Notes: generated by a model not told the origin, from the sequence alone. A stretch of DNA of 64,000 nt from an uncultured Lachnospiraceae bacterium (GCA_910577045.1 CAJTLB010000003.1:186001-250000); one strand, 5' to 3'. Shown: positions 53,725 through 62,363, numbered from the stretch's first letter. Numbers and translations: made by a program.

Positions 53725-54383
53725 AAAGATATCAAACAATATTATTTGACTTAGATGGGACTCTGCTAAATAGTTTGGAGGATTTAAAGGATTCTGTAAA
53801 TGAAATATTAAAAAGGCATAATTATCCTGTTAGGAATTTAGAGGAAATTAGGACTTTTGTAGGAAATGGGGCTTTTCATTTAATCCAGTGTTCCTTGCCA
53901 AAAGGATGCCAAGAAAAAGAGGTACGAGATTGTCTAAAGGAATATAGTGATTATTATTTTAGACATTCTCAAATTAAGACATGCCCTTATAAAGGGATTC
54001 CAGAATTATTAAAGGAGCTGCAAAAAAAAGGAATTTTGGTGGGCGTAGTGTCAAATAAAGGGGAAGAAACAGTAAAGGATTTGTGTAAAAATTATTTTCC
54101 AGGCTATATATCGGCGGCGGTTGGGGATAAAGAAGGTTTCCAAAAAAAACCGGCACCAGACAATGTAATAAGGGCTATAAGGGAATTAAAAGGAGACAAA
54201 GGCACAACATTATATGTGGGGGATTCTGAGGTCGATATAAAAACGGCAGAAAATTGCCATTTAGATAGTGTGCTAGTAACATGGGGATTCCGTACAAAAA
54301 AACTTCTTTTAGAACATGGGGCAAAAGTATTAATTGACAGCCCATTAGAGTTATTGCAATATTTGGAAAGTAGATCATTATAA
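53721..54383 (+). CDS. HAD-family phosphatase (phosphoglycolate-phosphatase-like)
   Basis: 220 residues. Motif I FDLDGTLLNSLEDL at the start with the nucleophilic aspartate, motif II VGVVSNKG near 109, motif III lysine in KKPAPDNV near 144, and motif IV YVGDSEVDIKTA near 168. The cap domain is of the Gph/PGPase type. It probably removes phosphate from phosphoglycolate or another small metabolite. Translation is coupled to the ABC-F gene (ATGA overlap). Confidence 0.85.
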   Translation: MKRYQTILFDLDGTLLNSLEDLKDSVNEILKRHNYPVRNLEEIRTFVGNGAFHLIQCSLPKGCQEKEVRDCLKEYSDYYFRHSQIKTCPYKGIPELLKELQKKGILVGVVSNKGEETVKDLCKNYFPGYISAAVGDKEGFQKKPAPDNVIRAIRELKGDKGTTLYVGDSEVDIKTAENCHLDSVLVTWGFRTKKLLLEHGAKVLIDSPLELLQYLESRSL

Positions 54384-54427
54384 TTAAGAAATGGATAAAT
54401 ATAATAAAAAAATAGGAGCTGGTAGAT

Positions 54428-55501
54428 ATGAGAAAAGTGGCATTAGAACTTTTAACACCTGATATGGTATTAGGAAAACCGGTCTATCACCTAAATAATT
54501 TACTTTTAAAGGTAGGGACAGGACAACTAGAACGGTATGTGACAAGCCTTTCGAGGCTTGGAATTACTCATTTGTATGTAACAGATTCTATTAGTGAGGA
54601 TATTATTGTAGAGGATACTGTTAGCCAAGAAACAAGGCTGCATTGTAAGCAAGTTTTATTTTCTACAATGAACCAGCTATCAGGGCAGGGAATCTTGCAG
54701 ACGAGTATGCTTTCAGAAAGTGCAGATGAGATTTTAGAAGAGATATTGAAAAATCCAGGTGTACTGGTAAGTATGAATGAGATAGGGACTTCGGATGATA
54801 GTACATTTAACCATTCTATTAATGTTGCTATTTATTCTTTATTGATAGCGAAACAATTGGATTACCCAAAAGTAAGGGCTAAAAAATTAGCAATGGGTAT
54901 GTTGCTGCATGATATTGGAAAAACAATGGTTGACCAAAGAATATTGTATAAACCAGGACGTTTGACAAAAGAAGAATATGAACATATTAAAACGCATACT
55001 AAGTTAGGGTATGATGTATTAAGAAAGAATGATACCTTAACAGAACTTTCTAGGATTGTGGCGTTGAGCCATCATGAAAGATTGGATGGTTCTGGGTATC
55101 CAAACCGTTTAAGGGGAGACGAACTGCATGAATTTGTTCGGATTGCAGCTATTGTGGATATTTATGATGCACTGGTATCAGAACGTTGTTATCATAAAAA
55201 GAAAAGTATTTATGAAGCAGTTGCTATGTTAAAAGAGGAGGCGGCTGGAAGGCTAGATGCCGATTTATTAGCAATGTTTATTAAATGCCTTGCTATTTAT
55301 CCAAATGGGACAATGGTAAAGTTATCAGACGGGACAACAGGAATTGTAAAATGTCAAAATTCAGAATACCCATACCGCCCAGTAGTCCGTATGGTACGTG
55401 ATCGTATGGATAAGCCAATGCCATTATTTGATATAGATTTATCAAAAGAAAAACATATGAGGATACAAGAAGCAAAATACATAGAGGGCCTTTCTAAATA
55501 A
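54428..55501 (+). CDS. HD-GYP domain cyclic-di-GMP phosphodiesterase
   Basis: 357 residues. The N-terminal 110 residues form a DUF3391-like region. The HD-GYP domain follows: FNHSINVAIYSLLIA near 120, LLHDIGKT near 160, HHERLDGSGYP near 213 and RIAAIVDIYDAL. All metal-ligand positions appear intact. A C-terminal tail of about 80 residues (MVKLSDGTTGIVKCQN) is usual for this clostridial subgroup. It would hydrolyse c-di-GMP to tune motility or adhesion. RBS TAGGAGCTGG with TATAAT 30 bases upstream. Confidence 0.88.
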   Translation: MRKVALELLTPDMVLGKPVYHLNNLLLKVGTGQLERYVTSLSRLGITHLYVTDSISEDIIVEDTVSQETRLHCKQVLFSTMNQLSGQGILQTSMLSESADEILEEILKNPGVLVSMNEIGTSDDSTFNHSINVAIYSLLIAKQLDYPKVRAKKLAMGMLLHDIGKTMVDQRILYKPGRLTKEEYEHIKTHTKLGYDVLRKNDTLTELSRIVALSHHERLDGSGYPNRLRGDELHEFVRIAAIVDIYDALVSERCYHKKKSIYEAVAMLKEEAAGRLDADLLAMFIKCLAIYPNGTMVKLSDGTTGIVKCQNSEYPYRPVVRMVRDRMDKPMPLFDIDLSKEKHMRIQEAKYIEGLSK

Positions 55502-55547
55502 AAGAAATTACTTTTTTACAATAAGGCAGGACATTAGTAAAATAGTG

Positions 55548-55576
55548 TTGACAAATAATTATATTGTAGTTATGAT
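55548..55576 (+). promoter_or_regulatory. Strong promoter of the leader-peptide/ABC exporter unit
   Basis: TTGACA (55548-55553), 17-base spacer, TATGAT (55571-55576). Predicted start near 55583, just before a hairpin. Confidence 0.8.
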
Positions 55577-55587
55577 AGAAGCATGTG

Positions 55588-55611
55588 CTGTTTTCTTCGG
55601 TCAGAAAACAG
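55588..55611 (+). promoter_or_regulatory. 5' hairpin of the attenuator leader
   Basis: Perfect 8-base-pair stem CTGTTTTC/GAAAACAG with an eight-base loop at the RNA 5' end. Its left arm can alternatively pair with the AAAACAG at the left arm of the downstream terminator, which would disrupt termination. Confidence 0.5.
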
Positions 55612-55639
55612 ATAATTTTACGAAATGGAGGTAGGAATT

Positions 55640-55717
55640 ATGAGAACAAACAGACCATTTATAAAGAAACTGAATAACAATGTAGCTCAAGCAGCCTGCC
55701 TCAGATCTCCAATCTAG
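55640..55717 (+). CDS. 25-residue leader peptide (candidate)
   Basis: ATG at 55640 preceded by ATGGAGGTAGG, stop TAG at 55715. The peptide is basic in the first half (MRTNRPFIKKLNNN) and ends VAQAACLRSPI; it has no membrane span. A strong promoter lies upstream and a strong terminator 34 bases downstream, all before a heterodimeric multidrug-type exporter. This matches in layout the BmrB leader that controls bmrCD in B. subtilis by ribosome-mediated attenuation. It could alternatively be a functional small peptide exported by the transporter. The sequence is not recognised. Confidence 0.6.
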   Translation: MRTNRPFIKKLNNNVAQAACLRSPI

Positions 55718-55750
55718 TAAAGACAGAGTAGTATAGTACTATCTTTATTA

Positions 55751-55792
55751 AAAAACAGAGAACCGTCGTTTGGTGTGGTTCTCTGTTTTTTT
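55751..55792 (+). terminator. Attenuator terminator before the ABC exporter genes
   Basis: AAAAACAGAGAACC (55751-55764) pairs with GGTTCTCTGTTTTT (55777-55790) and runs into a T-tract. The intervening AAAGA...TCTTT stem (55720-55746) with inner AGTA/TACT could compete as another fold. Confidence 0.85.
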
Positions 55793-55925
55793 ATGCACAT
55801 GTGCACTTAAAGAAAAATGTCAGCAAAGCTGACAGGTGCCCGGCGTGCAAGTAGAGAAAAGAATGCACCAAGGGAAATATCAGCCAAGCTGACAACTGCA
55901 CAGTGCAGCAAGTAAAGGAAATGTA
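55793..55925 (+). repeat. Imperfect tandem hairpin repeats in the exporter leader
   Basis: Three related units: TGCACATGTGCA then TAAAGAAAAATG; TGCCCGGCGTGCAAG then TAGAGAAAAGAATG; TGCACAGTGCAGCAAG then TAAAGGAAATG. Two of them are joined by TCAGC-AAA-GCTGA type hairpins (55828-55844 and 55888-55900). No ORF. The region lies between the terminator and the exporter ribosome binding site. Confidence 0.55.
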
Positions 55926-55962
55926 TGTTAGATCGGAATTTGAGGGAGAAAAGGAGGATGTT

Positions 55963-57711
55963 ATGAAGAAAAATCCAATTGGTGCATATATTCTGCGGAA
56001 TTGGTATTTGTACCTGATTGCCATGGTTTCTATGGTAATTAGTATAACGCTGGATATGTGTGCCCCAATGGTAACAAGGAATATTATTGATAAGGTAATT
56101 GTAGGTGGGCAGATGGAGCTGCTTACAGGTTTTTTATTGTCTTTACTTGGCATTGGGCTTGGAAGGGCAATATTCCAATATAGTAAAGAATTTATCTTTG
56201 ATATGGCAAGTGTAAATATAGCGAGTGATATGAGGGGGAATTTATTTAGGCATATCCAAAGGTTGTCGATCCGGTATTTTGATAAAAATAATACAGGAGA
56301 ATTAATGGCACGTGTCAAAGATGATGTAGATAGAGTATGGAACTCTATTGGTTTTGTTGGAATGTTAATTATTGAGGGAATTATACATATTACTTGTGTA
56401 TTGGTCTGCATGTTTCAGATTAGCCCGTTATTAATGCTTATACCGCTTGCAGTTATGCCAATGGTAGGATATATTGCGGTAAAAATGGAAAACCAGCTTT
56501 CCGATGTATATGATGCAATTAGTGAACAAAATGCAGAATTAAATACAGTAGCACAGGAAAATTTAGCAGGTGTTCGTACCGTAAAAGCATTTGCTAGGGA
56601 GGATTATGAGATAGATAAGTTCGCCAAACATAATAAAAAGTATTACGACTTAAATATGAGGCAGGCAAAGATTTTGATTAAATATGATCCTAATATTTCT
56701 TTTTTAGCAAAGCTTATGTTGCTTTTGGTAATTGTAGCAGGCGGGATTTTAGTAATCCGCAACCAGATTTCTTTAGGGGATTTAGGGGCGTTTAGTGAAT
56801 ATGCTAATAATATTATATGGCCTATGGAGATTTTAGGCTGGCTTAGTAATGATTTTGCCTCTGCAATTGCATCTAATAAAAAAATTAATAAAATTTTATT
56901 AGAAGAGCCAGAAATTAAGGAAGAAGAACAACCTGTCCATTTAGACACAATAAAAGGACGCCTAGAATTTGAACATGTAAGTTTTTCTTTGGATAACACA
57001 CAGATTTTAGAGAATATTGATTTTGTGCTGGAACCCGGAAAAACAATTGGCATTATGGGAATGACAGGTTCAGGGAAAAGTTCCATTGTAAATTTGACAG
57101 AACGGTTTTATGATGTGACAAAAGGCAGGATTACGTTAGATGGCGTAGATCTGAAAAAGCTTGCTTTGTCAGATGTAAGACGGAGCACAGCAGTGGTTAT
57201 GCAGGATGTATTTTTGTTTTCGGATACGATTACTGATAATGTAAGCCTTGGAAAACGTGATTCCATGCAACAGGAAACAATTAGGAATGCAGTAAGGGCA
57301 GCTAGTGCACAGGATTTTATTGAACGGATGAGTAACCAGTATGATACTATTATTGGAGAGCGTGGCGTGGGCCTGTCTGGCGGGCAGAAGCAAAGGATTA
57401 GCATTGCAAGGGCATTAGCAAAGCAGGCACCTATTTTGATTTTAGATGATTCTACTTCTGCGCTTGATATGGAAACAGAATATGAAATTTGGCAAGAGCT
57501 TTCCAAACAAAAAAATGTAGCAAAAATGGTAATTGCCCATCGGATTTCAACAGTAAAAAATGCAGATGAAATTATTATCCTAGAAAATGGGAAAATTGCA
57601 GAAAGGGGAACCCATGCGGAGCTGCTTGCAAAAAAAGGGTTATATTATAAGACTTATGAAGCACAATATGGGGATTACCACAATGCAATGTCAGTTGCTA
57701 CATCAGTATAA
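55963..57711 (+). CDS. Heterodimeric multidrug ABC exporter, subunit 1 (BmrC/TM287-like)
   Basis: 582 residues: six membrane spans (about 15-300) and an ATPase domain with Walker A GMTGSGKSS near 366, signature LSGGQKQR near 471 and Walker B ILILDDSTSALD near 492. The catalytic glutamate after the Walker B aspartate is aspartate, the mark of the degenerate-site subunit in heterodimeric exporters such as TM287 and BmrC. I chose the ATG at 55963 (AAGGAGG upstream) over 55903. Preceded by the leader-peptide attenuator, which suggests induction by ribosome-targeting drugs. Confidence 0.88.
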   Translation: MKKNPIGAYILRNWYLYLIAMVSMVISITLDMCAPMVTRNIIDKVIVGGQMELLTGFLLSLLGIGLGRAIFQYSKEFIFDMASVNIASDMRGNLFRHIQRLSIRYFDKNNTGELMARVKDDVDRVWNSIGFVGMLIIEGIIHITCVLVCMFQISPLLMLIPLAVMPMVGYIAVKMENQLSDVYDAISEQNAELNTVAQENLAGVRTVKAFAREDYEIDKFAKHNKKYYDLNMRQAKILIKYDPNISFLAKLMLLLVIVAGGILVIRNQISLGDLGAFSEYANNIIWPMEILGWLSNDFASAIASNKKINKILLEEPEIKEEEQPVHLDTIKGRLEFEHVSFSLDNTQILENIDFVLEPGKTIGIMGMTGSGKSSIVNLTERFYDVTKGRITLDGVDLKKLALSDVRRSTAVVMQDVFLFSDTITDNVSLGKRDSMQQETIRNAVRAASAQDFIERMSNQYDTIIGERGVGLSGGQKQRISIARALAKQAPILILDDSTSALDMETEYEIWQELSKQKNVAKMVIAHRISTVKNADEIIILENGKIAERGTHAELLAKKGLYYKTYEAQYGDYHNAMSVATSV

Positions 57712-57743
57712 TTTAGAAGAAGTATAAGAAGGGAGGAATTATT

Positions 57744-59528
57744 ATGTCCGTAAATACGTTTAAAGAAGACGAATATCAAAAAGAAGTCTTAAAAAAAGAT
57801 ACCCTTTTTAGGCTATACCGTTATCTATTAGCGTATACAAAGCAGATTATTATAGTATTTATTATTATGGCTGTGACAATAACAATTAGCATGTTAAACC
57901 CGCTTATTATTGAGCGTGCAATCGATGTCCATATTGCAGACCGTGATATGGAAGGGCTAATTTATTTAGGAGTTGCAGCAGTTGTTTTGAATGTTATTTA
58001 TGTAATCGGTGTAAAGCTAAGGATGTATATTATGGCAAAAATGTCAAACCAGGTTTTGTTGACAATACGGAATGAGCTATATGTACATATCCAGAAGTTA
58101 AGTTTTAGTTTTTTTGACAGCCGCCCTACAGGAAAGATTTTAGCAAGAGTAATTGGCGATGTAAATTCATTAAAGGAAGTACTTTCTGATAGTGTGACTA
58201 AGTTAATACCAGATTTTCTTACAGTAATTGCAGTAGCAGCAATTATGCTGGTGAAAAATGCTAAAATGGCAATGGCTGCCATTATTACTCTGCCTTTTTT
58301 AGCGGTAGGGATGTATATTATACAGACTTTTAGCCATAGGAGATGGCAGGTCTATAGGAAGAAAAATTCAAATATTAATGCTTTTATCCATGAAGATTTA
58401 TCTGGGATACGCATTATACAAAGTTTTACAGCAGAAAAAGAATCAGACAATACATTTGATGTATTATTAAAAGAACATAGAAATGCTTTTGTTAGCGCAG
58501 TTACCTTTGCAGACGCATTTGGCCCATTAATTGAGATTACATGGGGAGTAGGAGGGTTTTTATTATATTTTATTGGAATTAAATTAATAGGGCCTGGAGA
58601 AATAGGAGTTGGTACATTTATTGCATTTTCTACTTATTTGTCTATGTTTTGGACACCAATAAGGAACCTTGCCAATTTCTATAATAAAATTGTTACTAAT
58701 ATTTCAGCGGCAGAGCGAATTTTTGATATTATGGATACGCAGCCTGAGATTGCGGATAAAGCAGATGTATATGAATTACCAGAAATCCAGGGTGAGGTGG
58801 TATTTGACAAGGTATCCTTTGCCTATTCGGATGAGCCAGAAACGATGGTGTTAGACCAAGTAAGTTTTAAGGTAAAGCCTGGTGAAACAATTGCGTTAGT
58901 AGGGCCTACAGGTGCTGGGAAAACCACAATTGTTAATTTAATTAGCCGCTTTTATGATATTACAAAAGGGGATATTTATGTAGATGGGCACAGCTTAAAG
59001 AATGTATCCATTCACAGCCTGCGTAAACAAATGGGAATTATGACGCAAGATAATTTCCTATTTTCTGGCACAATCCGTGAAAATATTAAATATGGCAGGC
59101 TAAATGCCACAGATGAGGAGATGGTAGAGGCAGCGAAGGCAGTAAATGCCCATGAATTTATTATGAAGCTGGAAAAGGGCTATGACACAGTAATCAGTGA
59201 ACGTGGGGCAAGGCTTTCTATAGGGCAGAGGCAGCTTCTTGCATTTGCAAGGACTATGATTTCAAAGCCGGGAATTTTAATATTAGATGAAGCAACATCC
59301 AGCATTGATACCCATACAGAAATATTAGTGCAGCAAGGGATAGAAACATTGTTAAAAGGAAGGACTTCCTTTGTAATTGCCCATCGTTTATCAACAATTA
59401 AAAAGGCAGATCGTATTTTTGTAATTAACCATGGGAAAATCTGTGAAGAAGGCAACCATGAGCAGCTTATGGCACAGAAAGGTGCCTATTATGGGCTGTA
59501 CCAAGCCCAGTTTAAAAATATTGCATAA
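57744..59528 (+). CDS. Heterodimeric multidrug ABC exporter, subunit 2 (BmrD/TM288-like)
   Basis: 594 residues: six membrane spans and an ATPase domain with Walker A GPTGAGKTT near 386, altered signature LSIGQRQLLAFAR near 491 and normal Walker B ILILDEATSSID near 513. The canonical glutamate here and the altered signature are complementary to the partner, so the pair builds one working and one degenerate ATP site. It starts 32 bases after subunit 1 with GGGAGGA. It exports drugs or peptides; substrate unknown. Confidence 0.9.
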   Translation: MSVNTFKEDEYQKEVLKKDTLFRLYRYLLAYTKQIIIVFIIMAVTITISMLNPLIIERAIDVHIADRDMEGLIYLGVAAVVLNVIYVIGVKLRMYIMAKMSNQVLLTIRNELYVHIQKLSFSFFDSRPTGKILARVIGDVNSLKEVLSDSVTKLIPDFLTVIAVAAIMLVKNAKMAMAAIITLPFLAVGMYIIQTFSHRRWQVYRKKNSNINAFIHEDLSGIRIIQSFTAEKESDNTFDVLLKEHRNAFVSAVTFADAFGPLIEITWGVGGFLLYFIGIKLIGPGEIGVGTFIAFSTYLSMFWTPIRNLANFYNKIVTNISAAERIFDIMDTQPEIADKADVYELPEIQGEVVFDKVSFAYSDEPETMVLDQVSFKVKPGETIALVGPTGAGKTTIVNLISRFYDITKGDIYVDGHSLKNVSIHSLRKQMGIMTQDNFLFSGTIRENIKYGRLNATDEEMVEAAKAVNAHEFIMKLEKGYDTVISERGARLSIGQRQLLAFARTMISKPGILILDEATSSIDTHTEILVQQGIETLLKGRTSFVIAHRLSTIKKADRIFVINHGKICEEGNHEQLMAQKGAYYGLYQAQFKNIA

Positions 59529-59564
59529 AGTTATAAAGAAGAGTGGAACATAACTATAAAAAGA

Positions 59565-59600
59565 GTGCCAGAGAATAAAATTATTTCCTGGCACTTTTTT
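59565..59600. terminator. Terminator shared by the exporter operon and the opposite gene
   Basis: GTGCCAG (59565-59571) pairs with CTGGCAC (59588-59594), followed by a T-run; on the other strand the flanking A-run supplies a T-tract. Confidence 0.8.
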
Positions 59601-60322
59601 TAGACATTATAAAAAGTAGCAATTATTAAAATAAGAATAGCAAATCCAAGAATAAACCTAGATATCATTTGTCCAGTAGTATAAAAAGAAGAAGGTTCTG
59701 GATCGTTTACATATAGGCCATGGCTTAAGTAGAAAAACAATTTAGGAAATTTAATGTCTAATAATAAAATAATGGCACATAAGAAAACTATAAGTACTAT
59801 ATTAAGGTTTCCACGCAAAGAGGTATTGTCCTCAAAGGCAAGACGGGCAATAAAGGTTTCTGAAGGCTGCCAGTCAGTATTTCCAAAAGGGTTGCTATAG
59901 TGTGCATTAACCTCAATTTCAAAGAAAAGAGTGCCATCATTATTTAATAAATGATGAAAAGAATCATAGTACCCGTTAAAAATAGGCTCTTCTGATTTGT
60001 AAATCGTAATGGGGAAAGGAGCTGTGCCCAATTCTTGATAGGAAACCGAATAAGTTTCTGATTTATCTCCCCATGTGAAATAAAGATGGATAGTATGGTC
60101 AGATGGGATTCTAGTTAAATGTAAGGTTTCCTGAAAGACTGTCCCACTCCATTCATTTTCTTTTATTTGGTAAAGAAAATATCCTTTATACCAAATCCCT
60201 TTTCGGAATGAGGAGAATAAATATAAAAAAGATAAAATACAAATAACAGTGAAAATAAGGATATATTTAATTTTCTCTTTATTAAAATGAGTTTTTTGTA
60301 TATATTTTATAGATATGCCCAT
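59600..60322 (-). CDS. Hypothetical membrane protein
   Basis: 240 residues. One span near the N-terminus (ILIFTVICILSFLYLFSS), an extracytoplasmic beta-rich middle (about 45-170: LHLTRIPSDHTIHLYFTWG, then HYSNPFGNTDWQ) and two spans near the C-terminus (LNIVLIVFLCAIILLLDI and ILGFAILILIIATFYNV). Ribosome binding site GATGAGGTG on the minus strand. No family recognised. It stands alone, convergent with the exporter operon, so context gives no function. Confidence 0.7.
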   Translation of the reverse strand: MGISIKYIQKTHFNKEKIKYILIFTVICILSFLYLFSSFRKGIWYKGYFLYQIKENEWSGTVFQETLHLTRIPSDHTIHLYFTWGDKSETYSVSYQELGTAPFPITIYKSEEPIFNGYYDSFHHLLNNDGTLFFEIEVNAHYSNPFGNTDWQPSETFIARLAFEDNTSLRGNLNIVLIVFLCAIILLLDIKFPKLFFYLSHGLYVNDPEPSSFYTTGQMISRFILGFAILILIIATFYNV

Positions 60323-60420
60323 TTATATCACCTCATCTTTCTATATTTATTGTATCAAATGAATTGCTTTTTTCAAGTTAATTTTTTTGTAGAATTAGGA
60401 TTTAGTAAAATACAAATAAA

Positions 60421-60523
60421 AATATCCCAGCCAAATCAACAAATAGTGCGAACACCTTGAATCAGTGGAGGGATATTCTTATTAACTTTAATAAATTATA
60501 CCATCATGTATAGTGCGAACACC
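60421..60523. repeat. Inverted repeat and duplicated 14-base motif
   Basis: AATATCCC (60421-60428) and GGGATATT (60470-60477) enclose ATAGTGCGAACACC (60443-60456). The same 14 bases recur at 60510-60523. A looser third match, ATAGTGTACC, lies near 60532. No gene here; possible element ends or protein-binding sites. Confidence 0.5.
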
Positions 60524-60605
60524 ACAATCAAGTACATTAGATAGTGTACCAAATTTTTGTCAAAAATTCAAGTAAATTGCATTAATAGTTCTTATACTAA
60601 GGAAA

Positions 60606-60647
60606 GTATAGTAAAATGGAATTTAATAGATTCCACTTTTATAGTAT
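60606..60647 (+). promoter_or_regulatory. Operator-like imperfect inverted repeat upstream of the acetylesterase promoter
   Basis: GTATAGTAAAATGGAAT (60606-60622) faces ATTCCACTTTTATAGTAT (60630-60647), ending 8 bases before the -35. Position fits an activator site. Confidence 0.4.
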
Positions 60648-60654
60648 ATGTTCA

Positions 60655-60683
60655 TTGACCCAATATGTTACATGAGATATAAT
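60655..60683 (+). promoter_or_regulatory. Promoter of the acetylesterase gene
   Basis: TTGACC (60655-60660), 17-base spacer, TATAAT (60678-60683), followed 7 bases later by AGTTGAGCAC. Confidence 0.7.
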
Positions 60684-60740
60684 AAAAAATAGTTGAGCAC
60701 TATGGTGCAAAAAGAATAAGATATGGAAAAGAGGGAAAGT

Positions 60741-62363
60741 ATGAAGATTGAGTTTCAGCATAAGGATGTATTTTATAGTAACCCAGCAGAAGGGTGGCAA
60801 AATGGGGTGTATTACCCACGCAAAGCTAAAGAGCAGTTAGGGGATACTTTTTTTAGAGAAGAGAATACTATATGGGTGATAAAAAGCCAGGTATGGAAAG
60901 AAATTGAAGAGACTGGTTATGGAATTTATTATTATGAAGAAACAACAAAGCTAGTAGCAGAGCTTTCAGGAAGTAATTATAAAATAGATGTAATTTTTAT
61001 AAATCCTAAAGAAGAACCATATACTTGCCATACCCGTATCAATGGAGTTGTAAAAGAAGAAGCTATTACTGTATCGCCAGGAGAAGAAAAAAAAGTATCT
61101 ATGGTTGCTTGTATTATAGACGGAACAGTTAGTTTAACCTTTGTTACTGGGGCATTGCAAGAAATAGACAACAATATTGTTTCAGGGGAAGTATATATTA
61201 AGGATATTGCGGTAACACCTGAAAAAGAAAAGGAAGCCAGGGAAAAACCAAGGGTTTATTTAGTGTCCGATTCAACAGTACAGTCATATGAGAAAAGGTT
61301 TTATCCACAGACAGGATGGGGGCAGGTATTATACGAGTTTTTTCAAGACGCAGAAAAATGTAAGATGTATCGCAGTGAGCATTGTAGCTACTCTTTAGCG
61401 AAAGTATATGAGATGCCAAATTTAGTAATTGAAAACCGTTCAATTGGTGGAAGGAGTGCAAGGTCATTTTATGATGAAGGAAAGTTAGATCAGGTTTTAG
61501 AGGAAATATGCCCGGGGGACTATATGTTTGTCCAATTTGCCCATAATGATGCCACGGCAATCCGCCCTAACCGTTATATTGCGCCAGAAGAGTTTCCTTA
61601 TTTTATACAGAGATATATTGATGGCTGTAAAAGAAGAGGGGCACAATGTGTCCTAGTAACACCAGTGGCAATGAGGAATTGTGGGGAAGGAGAAGAATTC
61701 CATATAAGTTTCCAGCCATATCGTGAGAAAATGATAGAAATAGCGAAAGAGCAAGGATTGCCGCTTTTAGATTTGGGGGCAAAAAGCACAGCATACTTAA
61801 ATGAAATTGGGGCAGAAGAAAGTAAACATATTTATTTGTGGGTAGAAGAAGGGGAATATCCAGATGGTGCTTATGCAGCAGGGGTTTCAGATAAGGCACA
61901 TTTACAGGAGTATGGTGCAAGAGTTTATGCAAATATGGTGGTTAAAATGATACAAGAATATACAAAAGATCACAGCCTGGATAAATTAAAAGCCTTGGCA
62001 GTGCCAAAGGATAAATTAGAGAAGCCAAAAAGGAATATAGGAGGTTCTAAAAATAATCAAGAAAAACCTGCTGATATGGTAACAGGTTTTGTACTTCAGG
62101 AGGTTTCTATTGAAAATGGGCAAGGGAGCTTTTTATTAAATTGGAATCCAGTAGATAAAGCTACGGCATACTATGTATATGCAAAGAAGAAAGAAGAATT
62201 AACATTTGAGGTTGTAAAGACAGTGACAAAAGAAGAAAAAGAATTATTTGCTACACTTCCTTTTACAGCAGAAACTGGTTTTTGCTGGCAGTATTATGTA
62301 ACGGCCGTATTTGAAAATGGCAGTGAGGGACATGCAAGCAAAATGGTGGAAGTGCAATTATAA
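60741..62363 (+). CDS. Rhamnogalacturonan acetylesterase-like SGNH hydrolase (CE12) with Fn3-like tail
   Basis: 540 residues, no signal peptide. An N-terminal beta domain (about 1-165) precedes the SGNH fold. Block I is LVSDSTVQSYE near 177 with the nucleophilic serine, IENRSIGGRSARSF near 231 gives the glycine block, FVQFAHNDA near 262 the asparagine block, and SDKAHLQEYG near 382 the Asp-His pair. The last 100 residues look like a fibronectin-III module (FLLNWNPVDKATAYYVYAKK), as in the PL11 protein here. It removes acetyl groups from RG-I. Start taken at 60741 (AGAGGGAAAG upstream) rather than 60723. Probably cotranscribed with the serine hydrolase. Confidence 0.8.
   Translation: MKIEFQHKDVFYSNPAEGWQNGVYYPRKAKEQLGDTFFREENTIWVIKSQVWKEIEETGYGIYYYEETTKLVAELSGSNYKIDVIFINPKEEPYTCHTRINGVVKEEAITVSPGEEKKVSMVACIIDGTVSLTFVTGALQEIDNNIVSGEVYIKDIAVTPEKEKEAREKPRVYLVSDSTVQSYEKRFYPQTGWGQVLYEFFQDAEKCKMYRSEHCSYSLAKVYEMPNLVIENRSIGGRSARSFYDEGKLDQVLEEICPGDYMFVQFAHNDATAIRPNRYIAPEEFPYFIQRYIDGCKRRGAQCVLVTPVAMRNCGEGEEFHISFQPYREKMIEIAKEQGLPLLDLGAKSTAYLNEIGAEESKHIYLWVEEGEYPDGAYAAGVSDKAHLQEYGARVYANMVVKMIQEYTKDHSLDKLKALAVPKDKLEKPKRNIGGSKNNQEKPADMVTGFVLQEVSIENGQGSFLLNWNPVDKATAYYVYAKKKEELTFEVVKTVTKEEKELFATLPFTAETGFCWQYYVTAVFENGSEGHASKMVEVQL

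Noticed and set aside
60421..60523. CRISPR-like spacing of a repeated motif
   Set aside because: Only two exact 14-base copies, no repeat of normal length and no cas genes.
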